Below are positions 48,061-58,313 of a stretch of 64,000 nucleotides of DNA, piece by piece; position 1 is the first letter of the stretch; each line of letters starts with the position of its first letter. Location of the stretch: contig CM028901.1 in NCBI GenBank assembly GCA_016801885.1, positions 18,053,095 to 18,117,094 on the forward strand, written 5' to 3'. Source of the stretch: Toxotes chatareus. Lineage: Eukaryota > Chordata > Actinopteri > Toxotidae. The notes under the pieces are model-generated. The model was not told the DNA's origin and searched no databases. It saw only the letters and a program-made list of their open reading frames with translations. The translations under genes and the position numbers were made by a program.

Positions 48061-48560
48061 GACCTTAGCAGGTGGATTTCTGGGAGTTTGGAGTTGTAAT
48101 CCACACACACATCAGGTAATCTGCATCACTGAACTGAAATAAATCTACACCAACTTCAGCCCACACACTTTCAGGAACTAGGCGTGGCATACGTGGTTCT
48201 TTGTGGTCGTTTTGTCTAAGGGTGTTGCAGGTCATGCATTTTGCTACCTCCTCCTCTCTCTGCTTAGCTATTCCTGTCCAGTAAAGGGCATCTCTGGCTC
48301 CTTTCTTTGGACTTCACAAAGCCCATATGTGATTCATTGATTTTTTTTTTCTGCCTCAGAGCCTTTTAATAACAGTCCATCTGTATTTGACCGTCTCTGA
48401 ATATCCAGTGTTGTTTTATCTCACTTGGTAGCTGACTGTGTATCAGACCACCCATGCAGGACTGTGTCAGTGACCATCCTCAACTCACAATCTTCCCTGG
48501 TTGCTGCTTTGATATGCTGCAGTTTTTTTTTTCTATGACACTAACATAGTGACATAACTG
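48061..48560 (-). pseudogene. Ty3/Gypsy integrase remnant
   Basis: Reading leftwards on the minus strand from about 48550: TVLHGW with SEIKQHWIFRDG (linker before integrase), INESHMGFVKSK, ARDALYWTGIAKQREEEVAK, then CMTCNTLRQNDHKEPRMP, the CxxC of the HHCC zinc domain, then LVPESVWAEVGVDLFQF with the first catalytic-core aspartate. After a frameshift it reads VDYNSKLPEIHLLRS (down to about 48070), the 'VDYYS..PE...L' block. The remaining catalytic core is absent. An A-run at 48340-48349 breaks the frame upstream. Orientation is opposite to the L1 fragment it abuts. Confidence 0.85.
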
Positions 48561-51349
48561 ACCTCAAGCTCATTACTTGAGTTTTACTTCAAGGCTATAC
48601 TTTTGCAGTCTCATGAGCTTTCTTTGCAGCCTGGCCTCTTAAAAATCACCTCTAAGGGTTTGTGATGGACATGGCAACAATAGCAACAATAGAAACTAAA
48701 CTGCTCCCACACTCATTTGGCTCACTCGGTTGTGTGGGTAGGTTACAATATTTGGTCGTCCTTAGAGCACACTGTCAACACTTCTTTTTTTTTGGTTGGT
48801 AGAAAGTTCCAATGAAAGTGTAAACAGCAAGGTCTGATAGATTTTCCAGGGTCATCTGGACTTTGGACTTTCCAGGACAACACGTTTAAATTCAGTTTTT
48901 AAATCTTTTGAGTGACACAGACAAAATTTCATTCCCTGACACAGATCATTCTAAACCTCAGCACATAAAATCAGATCTGCTTCCAATACTTTAAAAATAT
49001 GTCCAATTGTAATTTGGATGGCCTGAGCTTTTATGATTAGGTTAAGGTTTTGGTCCCTGGTCAACAGTTCTTTTTGCACATACTGTGGTGTAATAATGGT
49101 GTTTAATTTAGTGTAAATAAGAACACTTTGCACACACAGGTCTGGCTGCCTTCTCTTTTCCTCAAGTATTTCTTTTGTGATCTGCTCCAGATTTGGCAAC
49201 AGCAATGACATATGATTAATATTTTGATGATGATGTTAGAAGTGAAGAAAAATGATTTGCTTTTCATTTTGACAAAGATGATGTTGATATCTGAGACAGA
49301 CCCTGTGTGGGATGCAGAGATTACGTGCTGTCCCTGCAGAAACTGTAATGTCCTTCAGACGTTACACTTTGTAACAGGGAAAATACAGCTACAAAGTACA
49401 ACAGTGATGATTTTGTCGGGGGCCAACAGTTTCACCTTTCATAAATCAAACTTTGATCAAACTTATTCTCATCATGGAGACTGAACACAACAAGGATCCT
49501 CTGTGAGAGAAGACTCAAATTGATTTAAACATGATCAGACCCCCCCCCAGGCAGGATGTCAGCTGCATAATCAAGGACATTTCAACTTCATTACAGAAAG
49601 TAACTATTCAAGAGACTCTTCTCCAATAAGAAAAAGACCCCATTGGCTGACTGTCACAGGAGTCTACCTATGGGGTCTAATGGACCCTGGGGTCTAATGG
49701 TTCAGCATTAGATTCAACACTATTATGGGAAGTGTAAAACACTATGGTTGGATGGGGCTAATTTCACACAGGTTAGTCAAATTATCTACCATCTCTATGT
49801 TCTGAAAAGCCTCCATTTATTTATTTTTTGAGGTCATGAGTCATTTTGTTTACAGTCTACTGTGCAAATAGCAACTTTGTTAAATATCATCTTGTAATAA
49901 ATTTTGGCATCATAATTTTGAGTTACTTACATTATTTAACAATACATACTGTACAATACCTACACATAATAAAGTGGTGCTTTATGACAAAGCATCGTCA
50001 TAAATCCTCCTTAGCAGCTGGCAGAGCTGTAAAACAGTAATGTCACACTCTCTTCCAGGAGTCATGCTTCTCTCTGCTGAAAGTCGGTGTACGGAGCTTC
50101 ATAAATTACTCAAGTCCTACTCCGAGGCAGGAGAGTTTTATTCCGAGGCTAACTTTCAGTGTAGTTCGAGGGGACTGATTCTGAGCTATCTTTATATTAT
50201 CCATCCAAAATTGATAGAATTATATAAAGGTGGCAGAGGGAGAGACTGCATAGCACAGAGATCTAGCTGCTTCATCCAGTGTGAATAGCAGAAAGCCTGT
50301 CTCTCATCTCCTCCTGCATGCCCCCCCCCTTCCTCCTCCGCCTTGCCAGCTCTAGAGCAGATTCATGGCTGTAACCTTGAGATGACTGGTAAACAAGTCA
50401 GAGATTCTGGGGAGCTCCTCACAGCCTTTACACACTGAGCACACACTCAACACAAACTAAAACCTATAAATGGACAGATATGCTCAGCTGTAAACATCAA
50501 CTTCGCCTCAACATTTGCACACATAAACACAGATCTGCGCATAATCTTCCCATTTATACAGCTTCAGCATGTTTACACCAAAGTCACAGTAGACTGGCCT
50601 GCGAGAGCCGCGCAAATAGAAGCTGGAGTATGGATATATGAATGAGGAGGGCTAACACTGACGTGACAAGCTGGCTCCATGTTTAAAGCCAAGTCACACA
50701 CAGCGCAGGAATGCAGCCAATTAATACTCCTTCACGGAGCTGCTCTCAGCACAGACTGTTAAAGTGTCAGTTCACCCAAATTACAATGGAATCTGGCCAT
50801 AAAGAGAGTTCTGGGTTTCTTTGTCCAAGGTTTTGAGATTTCTGCCTCCACCCCAGTACAAAGAAAGTGAATGGAATTCGGGTTGTGGTGTTCACAGCAT
50901 TTCCAATAAAAAAGTACAAGAGAATTAACACCAACCCTGGAGTTCCCCTAAACTCTATGAATATTTGTAGGCTGTTGTAACTCAGCTGTTGTTTCTAGCA
51001 ACAGGCAGCTGTTTTTAGTGAAAAGGGTTTGGTAAACCCAAATGTCAGACGGATAAAACTAGACAGACAAGCTGGTGAACATGTAACACGCTAAAGCCAG
51101 ATTCTGGTTCTTCTTTCAGAAGCTGGTGGAGACCAAAGCAGAGCTAAAAAGAGGGTGAATATTGGATTGCATTCATCAGCTGGACTCAAACACAGCTTCA
51201 AGTAATATCAGTCAGTTTTTAGTCTAATGAACAGATTACCAAGATTATCAAGTTATTTCTTCAGGGAAACCGAGTTCCAGTTTAAACTGTTGACATAGTA
51301 AGCAAGGCCTGTGGATCATCCAGAGGACCCAGAACTCTGTTTCAGGAAA
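48561..51349. other. Non-coding stretch, nothing firmly recognised
   Basis: The 86-aa minus ORF at 48951-49211 (starts MSLLLPNLEQ) and 90-aa plus ORF at 49212-49484 adjoin divergently at 49211/49212 but show no recognisable domain. The first could be further decayed pol sequence of the Gypsy remnant. A C-rich run lies at 49540-49548. Nothing else stands out up to the LTR element. Confidence 0.45.
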
Positions 51350-51354
51350 TGAAT

Positions 51355-51478
51355 TGTCATGACTAGCCCCTAAGGGGGTTGTTCTCTGAACTCTTTTGGA
51401 CTTCTGAACTCTTGTTTAGTTTGTTTTGTTTTGTTTTTTGCGTTTGGGTCCTAGTCCTTGTTCCCCATAGTCGTGACA
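51355..51478 (+). repeat. 5' LTR, internally deleted
   Basis: The first about 77 bp and last about 44 bp are identical to the 3' LTR ends, but roughly 480 bp between them are missing. The loss removes the TATA box, presumed transcription start, R region and polyadenylation signal. The junction lies in GTTTT-rich sequence present on both sides of the missing part, so slippage or recombination between short T-rich homologies is likely. Confidence 0.9.
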
Positions 51479-51480
51479 GA

Positions 51481-51490
51481 ACGAACCGAC
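51481..51490 (+). promoter_or_regulatory. Self-priming-type primer binding site
   Basis: ACGAACCGAC lies two bases after the 5' LTR and four bases before the ORF ATG. It is the exact reverse complement of GTCGGTTCGT at 53756-53765, near the presumed RNA 5' end in the LTR. Tf1 and the sushi group prime reverse transcription by folding the RNA 5' end onto such a site rather than using a tRNA. The sequence lacks the TGG start usual for tRNA-type sites. Confidence 0.7.
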
Positions 51491-51494
51491 CAGT

Positions 51495-53285
51495 ATGGAC
51501 CCAGCAAACCCCATTTCTGTGGCTGACTTGAAGCTCAAGCTCTTATCCATGTCCCAAGACCTTGCAGACATGAAAGAGATCAGTGGAGAGCTTTTGAATG
51601 TCTCCCATCATCTGGATTTTGTGCTTGAGTTCCAGCGGCCACCCACAAGCAACTGGGCGAGGAATTTGGCCTGGAAATTGCTCCGACAGCTGGTTTTAGA
51701 AAAACTCTGGTTGGTGGAGTTGTTTCCAGAGTTAGCTGAACCGATGGGGGTGTCCCTATCAGATCCAGCTCTGGTCGACACCCAGGGTTTTGCTAAGGAA
51801 CTTTTCAAGTGCCTTGGGGGTAATGTAAACTCCCAGCCAGCCTCCCAGTCAGCTAGCCTCTGGCCTACTAGCCTCCAGCCCGTCTCCCCTGTCCCTGCGT
51901 CGGGGATCGCGGCCACGTCTCCAGTCAGCGGCTCGGCTGACACTTGCTTCACGTCTCCTGCCAGCGGTCCGGCCGACTCCTGCCTCATGTCTCCAGTCGG
52001 CAGCCCGGCTGACACCTGCTTCACGTCTCCCGTCAGCAGTCTGGCCGACGCTTGCCCCATGTCTCCAGTCGGTGGCCCGGCTGACACCTGCTTCATGTCT
52101 CCGCTCGCCGGCCCGGCCGACATCAGCTCCTCGCCTCCAGTCAGCGGTCCGGTCGACATTTGCCCCACGTCTCTAGTCGGCGGTCTGGCTGACACCTGCT
52201 TCACGTCTCCTGCCAGCGGTCCGGCTGACACCTGCTTCACGTCTCCTGCCAGCGGTCCGGCTGACATCAGGTCCTCGTCTCCAGGCGGCGGTCCGGCTGA
52301 CGCCTGTTTCACATCTCCTGTCGGCAGTCCGGCTGACATCAGTTCCTCGTCTCCAGGCGGCGGCTCAGCTGACACCTGCTTCACGTCTCCTGCCAGCGGT
52401 CTGGCCGTCATCAGTTCCTCGTCTCCAGGCGGCGTCCCGACTGACACCTGTCCCTCGTCTCCAGTCGGCGGTCCGTCTGACACCTGCTTCACGTCTCCTG
52501 CCAGCGGTCCAGCCGACACCTGTTTCATGTCTCCTGTCAGCGGCCCGACTGACACTTGCTTCACGTCTCCAGTCGGCGGTCTGGCTGACACTTGCTTCAT
52601 GTCTCCACTCGGCGGTCCACCTGACATCAGCTCCTCGCCTCCAGTGGGCAGTCAGGCCGATTCCTGTCCCTCGCCTCCAGTCAGCGGTGCTGTCAGCGGT
52701 CTGCCCGACATCAGCTCCTCGCCTCCAGTGGGCAGTCCGGCCGACTCCTGTCCCTCGCCTCCAGTCAGCGGTGCTGTCAGCGGCCTGGCCGACTTCTGCT
52801 CCTCGACACCTGCTCCACGCACCCAGCCGGCGGTCCGGCCGACACCTGCTCCATGCGTCCTGTCGGTGGCCTGGTCGACATCTGCCTCACGTCTGCAGTC
52901 AGCGGTCCGGCCGACACCTGCTCCCCGACTTCAGCCGGGGGTCCGGCCGACACCTGCTCTACCTGTCCATTCGGCGGCACGGCCGACACCTGCTCCACAA
53001 CTCCTGTTGGCGATCCGGCCGACACCTGTTCCCCAGCCAGCCGCCTCCTCATCTCCGGAGGGGACTCGTCTTCACCCCCGTCGCCCTCCAGCCTCACCTC
53101 CAGTGGTGGCTCGCCTTTGCCGCCGTCGTCCTGCATGTTGGCTATCTGAGCTTCTTCACCTGTGTGGTCATTCTCCCAAGCGCCATCACCTGTCTGTCCA
53201 GCCTCCTGGTCGGCCTCCCCAGCGTCTTCACCAGTCTGTCTGGCCTCTGGGTTGTTCCAGTTCAACCTTCAGGTCGTCCACCTGA
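51495..53285 (+). CDS. Gag-like protein fused to 12-residue tandem repeats (retroelement ORF)
   Basis: A 596-codon ORF starting MDPANP sixteen bases after the 5' LTR; MDPA-type starts directly after the primer site are typical of teleost Gypsy gag genes. Residues 1-115 are non-repetitive, with a helical, leucine-rich region (for example WKLLRQLVLEKLWLVELFPEL) that may correspond to a gag capsid N-terminus. Residues about 145-435 are some 24 copies of a 12-residue unit like DTCFTSPASGPA. After that the nucleotide repeat goes on in another frame, so the protein changes to Pro/Arg-rich RPTPAPRLQPA-type repeats, which suggests an indel near 52800. No CCHC knuckle, protease or RT follows. Translation is plausible but unproven. 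Function unknown beyond a gag-like start. Confidence 0.6.
   Translation: MDPANPISVADLKLKLLSMSQDLADMKEISGELLNVSHHLDFVLEFQRPPTSNWARNLAWKLLRQLVLEKLWLVELFPELAEPMGVSLSDPALVDTQGFAKELFKCLGGNVNSQPASQSASLWPTSLQPVSPVPASGIAATSPVSGSADTCFTSPASGPADSCLMSPVGSPADTCFTSPVSSLADACPMSPVGGPADTCFMSPLAGPADISSSPPVSGPVDICPTSLVGGLADTCFTSPASGPADTCFTSPASGPADIRSSSPGGGPADACFTSPVGSPADISSSSPGGGSADTCFTSPASGLAVISSSSPGGVPTDTCPSSPVGGPSDTCFTSPASGPADTCFMSPVSGPTDTCFTSPVGGLADTCFMSPLGGPPDISSSPPVGSQADSCPSPPVSGAVSGLPDISSSPPVGSPADSCPSPPVSGAVSGLADFCSSTPAPRTQPAVRPTPAPCVLSVAWSTSASRLQSAVRPTPAPRLQPGVRPTPALPVHSAARPTPAPQLLLAIRPTPVPQPAASSSPEGTRLHPRRPPASPPVVARLCRRRPACWLSELLHLCGHSPKRHHLSVQPPGRPPQRLHQSVWPLGCSSSTFRSST
51930..53040 (+). repeat. 36-bp coding minisatellite
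   Basis: A 36-bp unit of the type GACACCTGCTTCACGTCTCC followed by TGCCAGCGGTCCGGCT is repeated about 24 times to 52800, then in more diverged copies to about 53040. Because 36 is divisible by three, the unit stays open in frame. It is also open on the opposite strand (339-codon frame at 51608-52627), which is a by-product of the GC-rich repeat and not a second gene. Neighbouring copies vary mostly at the FTS/SSS and PAS/PVG/PGG positions. Confidence 0.92.
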
Positions 53286-53390
53286 GGTCTCCTGTCCTGC
53301 CCTGGCTCAACCTCCAGGTCGTCGGCCTGAAGTTTCCTGCCCTGCCTGGGTTTGGCACCTAGGCCGTCCACCTGAGGTCTCTTGCCTCTC
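53255..53390 (+). repeat. 45-bp tandem repeat, about three copies
   Basis: Three units of the type CAACCTCCAGGTCGTCCACC followed by TGAGGTCTCCTGTCCTGCCC then TGGCT lie between the minisatellite and the 3' LTR. In the frame of the 280-codon ORF at 52687-53529 they encode GRPPEVSCPALAQP-type repeats. That frame runs into the LTR, so it may be the original continuation of the element's ORF. Confidence 0.8.
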
Positions 53391-53498
53391 TCACCAGCTC
53401 TCTGATTGCTGGCCCCTGACTCCCTCTTCCAGACCCCCTCCGCCCACCCTGTGTAATACAACGGGTCTGATTATGGGCCGTCTGGTATCCAGCCCTTT

Positions 53499-53510
53499 AG
53501 GGGGGGGTAC
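53499..53510 (+). promoter_or_regulatory. Purine-rich tract before the 3' LTR
   Basis: AGGGGGGGG lies just before the 3' LTR, followed by TAC. A purine tract here is the usual primer for plus-strand DNA synthesis in LTR elements. The three-base TAC between tract and LTR is a small departure from the most common arrangement. Confidence 0.7.
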
Positions 53511-54116
53511 TGTCATGACTAGCCCCTAAGGGGGTTGTTCTCTGAACTCTTTTGGACTTCTGAACTCTTGTTTAGTTTGTTTTGTTTATAGTTCCTGTTT
53601 TATTTTGAAATCACTGCCCTTGGGTATCTTGTCTTGTTCTACTTCCTGTCTTTGTCTTGTTTCCCTCCTTTTGTGATTGTCTGCCCCGCCCTAATTGGTT
53701 TCACCTGTTGCCCATTGCCTTGTGTATTTAAGTCTCGTCTTTTCCCTGTGTTCTTGTCGGTTCGTCTGTGTTCCATGCCCAAGTCTGTTCCCATGCCTGT
53801 TTCCATGTCCGTCTCCATGCCTGAGTCTGCGCCATGCCCCTGTGTTTGTTCATGTTCCTGTGTCTTGCGTTTTCCCCCTCATGGACTTACCTCGGTTTCT
53901 TTTGTTTCAAGTAAGGACTTTTGTATATTAGTTTAGTTTTGTTCCTTGGTGTTTTTTCTCCCAAGTGGATGAATTTTGGTTGTTTGAGTTTTGTTCCCTT
54001 GCCCTGGACTCTTCCAGTGAATTTTGGTTTATTAAAAGAATTTTAGTTCCACCTTTCTGCCTGTCTTGAGGGTTTTTGCGTTTGGGTCCTAGTCCTTGTT
54101 CCCCATAGTCGTGACA
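53511..54116 (+). repeat. 3' LTR, full length
   Basis: A 606-bp LTR from TGTCATGACTAG to GTCGTGACA. It contains a TATA-like TATTTAAG (53725-53732), the self-priming motif GTCGGTTCGT 31 bp later (53756-53765), direct repeats of CATGCC/CCTGTTTCCATG type (53775-53830) and an ATTAAA polyadenylation signal (54031-54036). It is collinear with the solo LTR at 46019-46474. The small ORFs inside (53634-53936) are not genes. Confidence 0.92.
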
Positions 54117-56997
54117 TGAATTTGAAAATGTCAACATCTCAAAATTTCAGAGGGCACAAATCTCAAATTGACCAATATCTGAAACACTGGACAAATGAAA
54201 CCAAAACCATGGATATGTATATATGTAGTTAAGGTAAGTGTGAAAATGTGTTTTTTGTCATAGGCTGTTATTTGGTGAACCAGCCCTTTTAATATTCAAA
54301 CCAGCTCTGGCTGCCAAGTATGTTTTCTGTGATTATACAGCAGATTGGCTCAGTGGAGATGGAAGAAGTCAAAAAGACAGCCTAAGCACTTCACTAATTC
54401 CAGGATTAGAGTTAACTACTTCTGACAGTTTTCACACACATAAACTTGTTTCACCATCTCTGTGGGGTACACTCATTGACATAATGCATTCTCTAGTCCC
54501 TTACCTTTTGTCCCCACAGTGACAAAGGTCCACATGCAGGTTTAAGTCCCAACCAGGACATAAAAACAAGCCCACAAATACAACATTGCACATTGATGCT
54601 TACAAATATCAGCCTTTTTCCATCTTCTCCAATTGAGAACACAGCTTTTGGACAGTTCACCCCCAATTAACTGGTCTGAAATGTGTCCCCAAAAGTGGCC
54701 TATGACACACACACACACACACACCACTGCCTGATCATCATGTAAAAGAAGTTTTTACTGGGATAATCTCAAAGATCTCTGTCAATCTTCCTCCGAGAGA
54801 GGTTGTTCAAATACAGCACACCGTGTCATCTCACTCTGCAGAAACAAATTGCTCCTCAGCGAAGTTTTCACATTATTGATCTGGAAGATTAAAACCTTTG
54901 CTACAGCAGCGATCCACAGGAAGAGAAAAGCAGTGTGGTTCCAGACTATGTGGAAACAAGGACAGTGCTCATGCTGTTATCTGTGTGACTGTGTAAGAGC
55001 TTAGTCGTCGGCTGGATGGGCTCCTGCTGTGTGGAAGAGGGCTCTACTGATAAGATCCCCCAGGAAGTTATAATTAACAACATTTTGTTTTAAAGCCGGG
55101 AAGAGACCTGAGTAGTTTCAGAGTCCTACGATAAAACACCAGAGTGTTAAGGGGTGGGAGGGGCTGCTGATTCTGAAGGAGTTTTTTCCCCATTTCAGTA
55201 TTTTCTTGAGGTGATATCCTCAGTATTGCTTAACATAGAAACATAGGACTCTTTCAGATATTGTAACCATCCCATAGGTTTTATTATGGCCACCATTTTC
55301 AGTTATTTCTGCTGTGTTTCTGAGAAAGCGTGGTTTGTCTGTTGGCTTGGCAGACACTTACAAAAACCTACAAGTTATAAGTTGCTGAATTCACCAAAAA
55401 GTAGAAGTGGAAGTCATAGATCAGTCTGCTGATTGGAATCACTCAGCTCTGATTCTGACTCTGTCTTCAGTTCAGGAGTACGTTTAGTCTGTTTGTGGTC
55501 CAAGCTGTCATGTTCAGTTGGGTACAAAACTAGCCTGTACAATGACCACACATACGATTAACAGCTTAGCAGCCACTTGTTTACAACAGACTTATCACAT
55601 TATGAGTGCTTCTGTAGCTTGTTCTATCTTTTAAGCTTTTCATAAGGAGGTAACGTCCTGTGAATCACAGCTAAGCTGACAGCAGAGCTCTGTCACCAGT
55701 GAGGAGCTTTGGAGATTAGACTCCATCAATATCAAGCGTCTTTATTAAGCGTTAGCCCATATGAAGGTAAGAGATAGGGCGCCTTTGGACGAGTGTCCCT
55801 GGTTACAGTGGCAAAGGAGAAGGTGGATTGTGCAGTAGTAGACAGAAAGGCAGAATTGCAATGCTATCCAGTGATTGATTAGCTAAAAGAACGCAGGCAG
55901 AAACATCACTGGTCAGATGTGGTATTGTCAGGATTGTTGATGGAGGGATTTGACAGGAAATCAGAAGGGATGGAGGGAAATAGATCAGGAGTGTATAGCC
56001 AACGTTAACCCATATGAAAGAAAGGCTGTGAGAGCATGATGATGTGCGAAATGGGCAGCTCCATGGGCCAATCAGACACTAGCTGCGCTTGGGCTTGGCA
56101 TTTAAAAAAGTTATACATGGTTATTATTACATTTCTTAGAATGGTACTTTAACTACATGAGCCTGAATAGGTTGTGAGCAACCCTTTTGTAAGGAATGGT
56201 TCCGGTTTTCAACAAAAGCAGTTTCACACGACCAGAGATGTCACACTTTGTGGGGAAACTTTCTGATAAAGCAAAGACAATCAGTCAGGCACTTTTTTGT
56301 GTGTTTTTGCAGTCTCTTGTATATAATAATGTTAGATTGTGGCTGTTTTAGCTAATGGTGGATACTTGTATGGCTCAGAGTCAACTTTAGAATGAGTCTG
56401 TAGTGTTTCCTGGTAGAAATGTGATTTTTGTCTTTCTCCTTATTTTATTCAATTTTATATTTTCCTATTTATCTATATGTTTGTATCTGTTCATATTTTC
56501 TTTAGATGTAGGTGTTTTATATATGAATAAAAGTCAAGGCCTACCTTCAGATGATCTGTAAATAACAATCAGCATCCTGCATACCAGATAGTTTTATCTG
56601 TGACTCAGCCCTTTATCTGATCACATACCTGACATGATGTGTGTAATAGTCAGTCTTTCTGGAACATTGTGGAGATGTGGTGCAAATCATCACAACAACA
56701 AGCACAGAATTTAATGAAAATGTTTTTGAAAATTGAACATTTAATGCATATTTAGTCAGATCACTGATAAACGAGTTGCATGAAATTTACAAAATCAAAA
56801 GCATTTGTCATTTTGATAAATACTTCAGCTCATTAAAGTTTGGTGAAATGTTTATGTTTCATCTAAACCATCAACATGACCTGACCCATCTTAGACCTGA
56901 TCTCAACTACGTTTGCTAATGTATCTTTACCATAAGTTAGCACCTCTTTATTAGATATGATCAATCTGTTGTAATTCAGATGTTTTAGCCTTTTAGC
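54117..56997. other. Non-coding stretch, nothing recognised
   Basis: No supportable gene. An (AC)n array lies at 54705-54723. A motif CCCATATGAA occurs twice in similar context (55757-55766 and 56010-56019) with GTTAGC/GTTAAC before it, hinting at a diverged duplicate about 253 bp apart. Confidence 0.45.
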
Positions 56998-57261
56998 CAA
57001 CCGTGGACCTATATCTAACCCTCCCTGTTTCTGTAGTATGGATTCAGAGTGAATCATAGCACAGAGACAGCACGGCTGAAAGTTACAAATGACTTACTAT
57101 CTGCTTTGGATAAAGGACATTTCTCTGTACTTGTCTTGTTAGATCTTAGTGATGCATTTGATACCACTGAATATCACATCCTATCATATATACTGGAAAA
57201 TTTAATTGCCATCAAAGGAACCATACTCCACAAACTCTGGGTTTTTATAAAGATGATGTGA
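56998..57261 (+). pseudogene. LINE reverse transcriptase fragment (L2/Rex-like)
   Basis: The plus strand reads NRGPISNPPCF (RT start, 'YRPISNLPF'), then in the frame beginning at 57040 YGFRVNHSTETARLKVTNDL, SALDKGHFSVLVLLDLSDAF and DTTEYHIL, then LIAIKGTILHKLW. The last blocks hold the first catalytic aspartate box ('LLDLSAAFDT.DH.ILL..L'). The segment between PPCF and YGFR is deleted compared with intact elements, and the YxDD half of the domain is missing. It is a dead fragment. Confidence 0.85.
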
Positions 57262-58258
57262 TTATATTTATCAGCGAAGCCAGAGGATCTTCAGGAGTTG
57301 GGTTTCCTGGAGGTTGAAATGTGTTAGCCTCGTCCAGGGTGATTGCACTAGAAGTTGTCAGTGGACTGCACAGCAGCTGACCTGCGCCCTTGGATTTGAT
57401 ATATGTATCTGTTTATATAATTTACTTTTGATGTTAACACATTTCATTCATGTTATTAGTGTTTAAAAGACAAAGCTTCATTATCTAGTTATGAGATAAT
57501 ATCATGTTTTTTAGTTCCATAGCTCAAATAACTTTGAGAAATTTAATAATGACAATGATTCAACTGCTTATGTGTCAGACTACATGTTCCCTTTGGAAAT
57601 TCATAATTACAACAACAACAAAGCAGTCAGTCATGTCTGAAAATGAGTTCAAAGATACAGTTCAAACTTCAACAGGCTTGAGCTGAAAGACTGTTACTGT
57701 GACGACAGCTCCAGATGAGCGTGAAGCCAGTTTCGAAGACCTGAACAATCCAAGCTCCTGTCAGATCCTCTGTAGCTAACTCAATTATCTGTGTAGAAAG
57801 AACAGAGTGCAGCACTGTCCTGTCTGGATTATAGAGCGTGTCTGCATCACAGCATGGTGTGGTGTAAGGATTGGTTCAGGGGATGCTGAACTCAGACGTC
57901 CTGACCCCCAGGCTGACTTCCAAGTATTCACTCATAGTGAAAGAGATGAAAAGAGCTGTTAGTGGGTGAAAATGAGTTATCTGTTTGAAAACTCTTCTAT
58001 TAAATGATACAAGAAATAAATGGTGTAACCACTGCTTCATTTGTAGCATAGGTGGATTAAAGAGGTTTTACTCTACTTTCTGAAGTCCCAAGAGAATCCA
58101 GGGTGCAGTTAGAGTATAAATCCTGCCCTGTCCCTTAAGGACAACACTGAACACTCTATACCATTCATGAAACTGTTTTTTCTTTTCTGTCTTTTATCAT
58201 TGTTGAGGTAAACATTCCTCTGCATTTCCATTAATTGTGAGTGGCTGGAGGTCTACAG

Positions 58259-58313
58259 CCCAGCCCAGCCCAGCCCAGTGTGTGTGTGTGTGTGTGTGTG
58301 AGTGTGTGTGTGT
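58259..58313. repeat. (CCCAG)4 plus (GT)n compound microsatellite
   Basis: Four CCCAG units run directly into about 17 GT units with one interruption (AG near 58301). Confidence 0.93.

Larger units (their letters stand above)
51355..54116 (+). mobile_element. Non-autonomous Ty3/Gypsy (sushi-like) LTR retrotransposon, complete boundaries
   Basis: A 2762-bp element flanked by 5-bp target duplications TGAAT (51350-51354 and 54117-54121). It has TG...CA LTRs: a 124-bp internally deleted 5' LTR and a 606-bp 3' LTR, identical over the shared ends. Next come a self-priming-type primer site, a gag-like ORF fused to a coding minisatellite, and a purine tract (53499-53507) before the 3' LTR. No protease, reverse transcriptase, RNase H or integrase is present, so it would need proteins from another element. 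Identical LTR ends and an intact duplication point to a recent insertion. Confidence 0.92.

Noticed and set aside
51608..52627. 339-codon minus-strand ORF
   Set aside because: It is the complementary reading of the GC-rich 36-bp minisatellite with no independent start context or domain.
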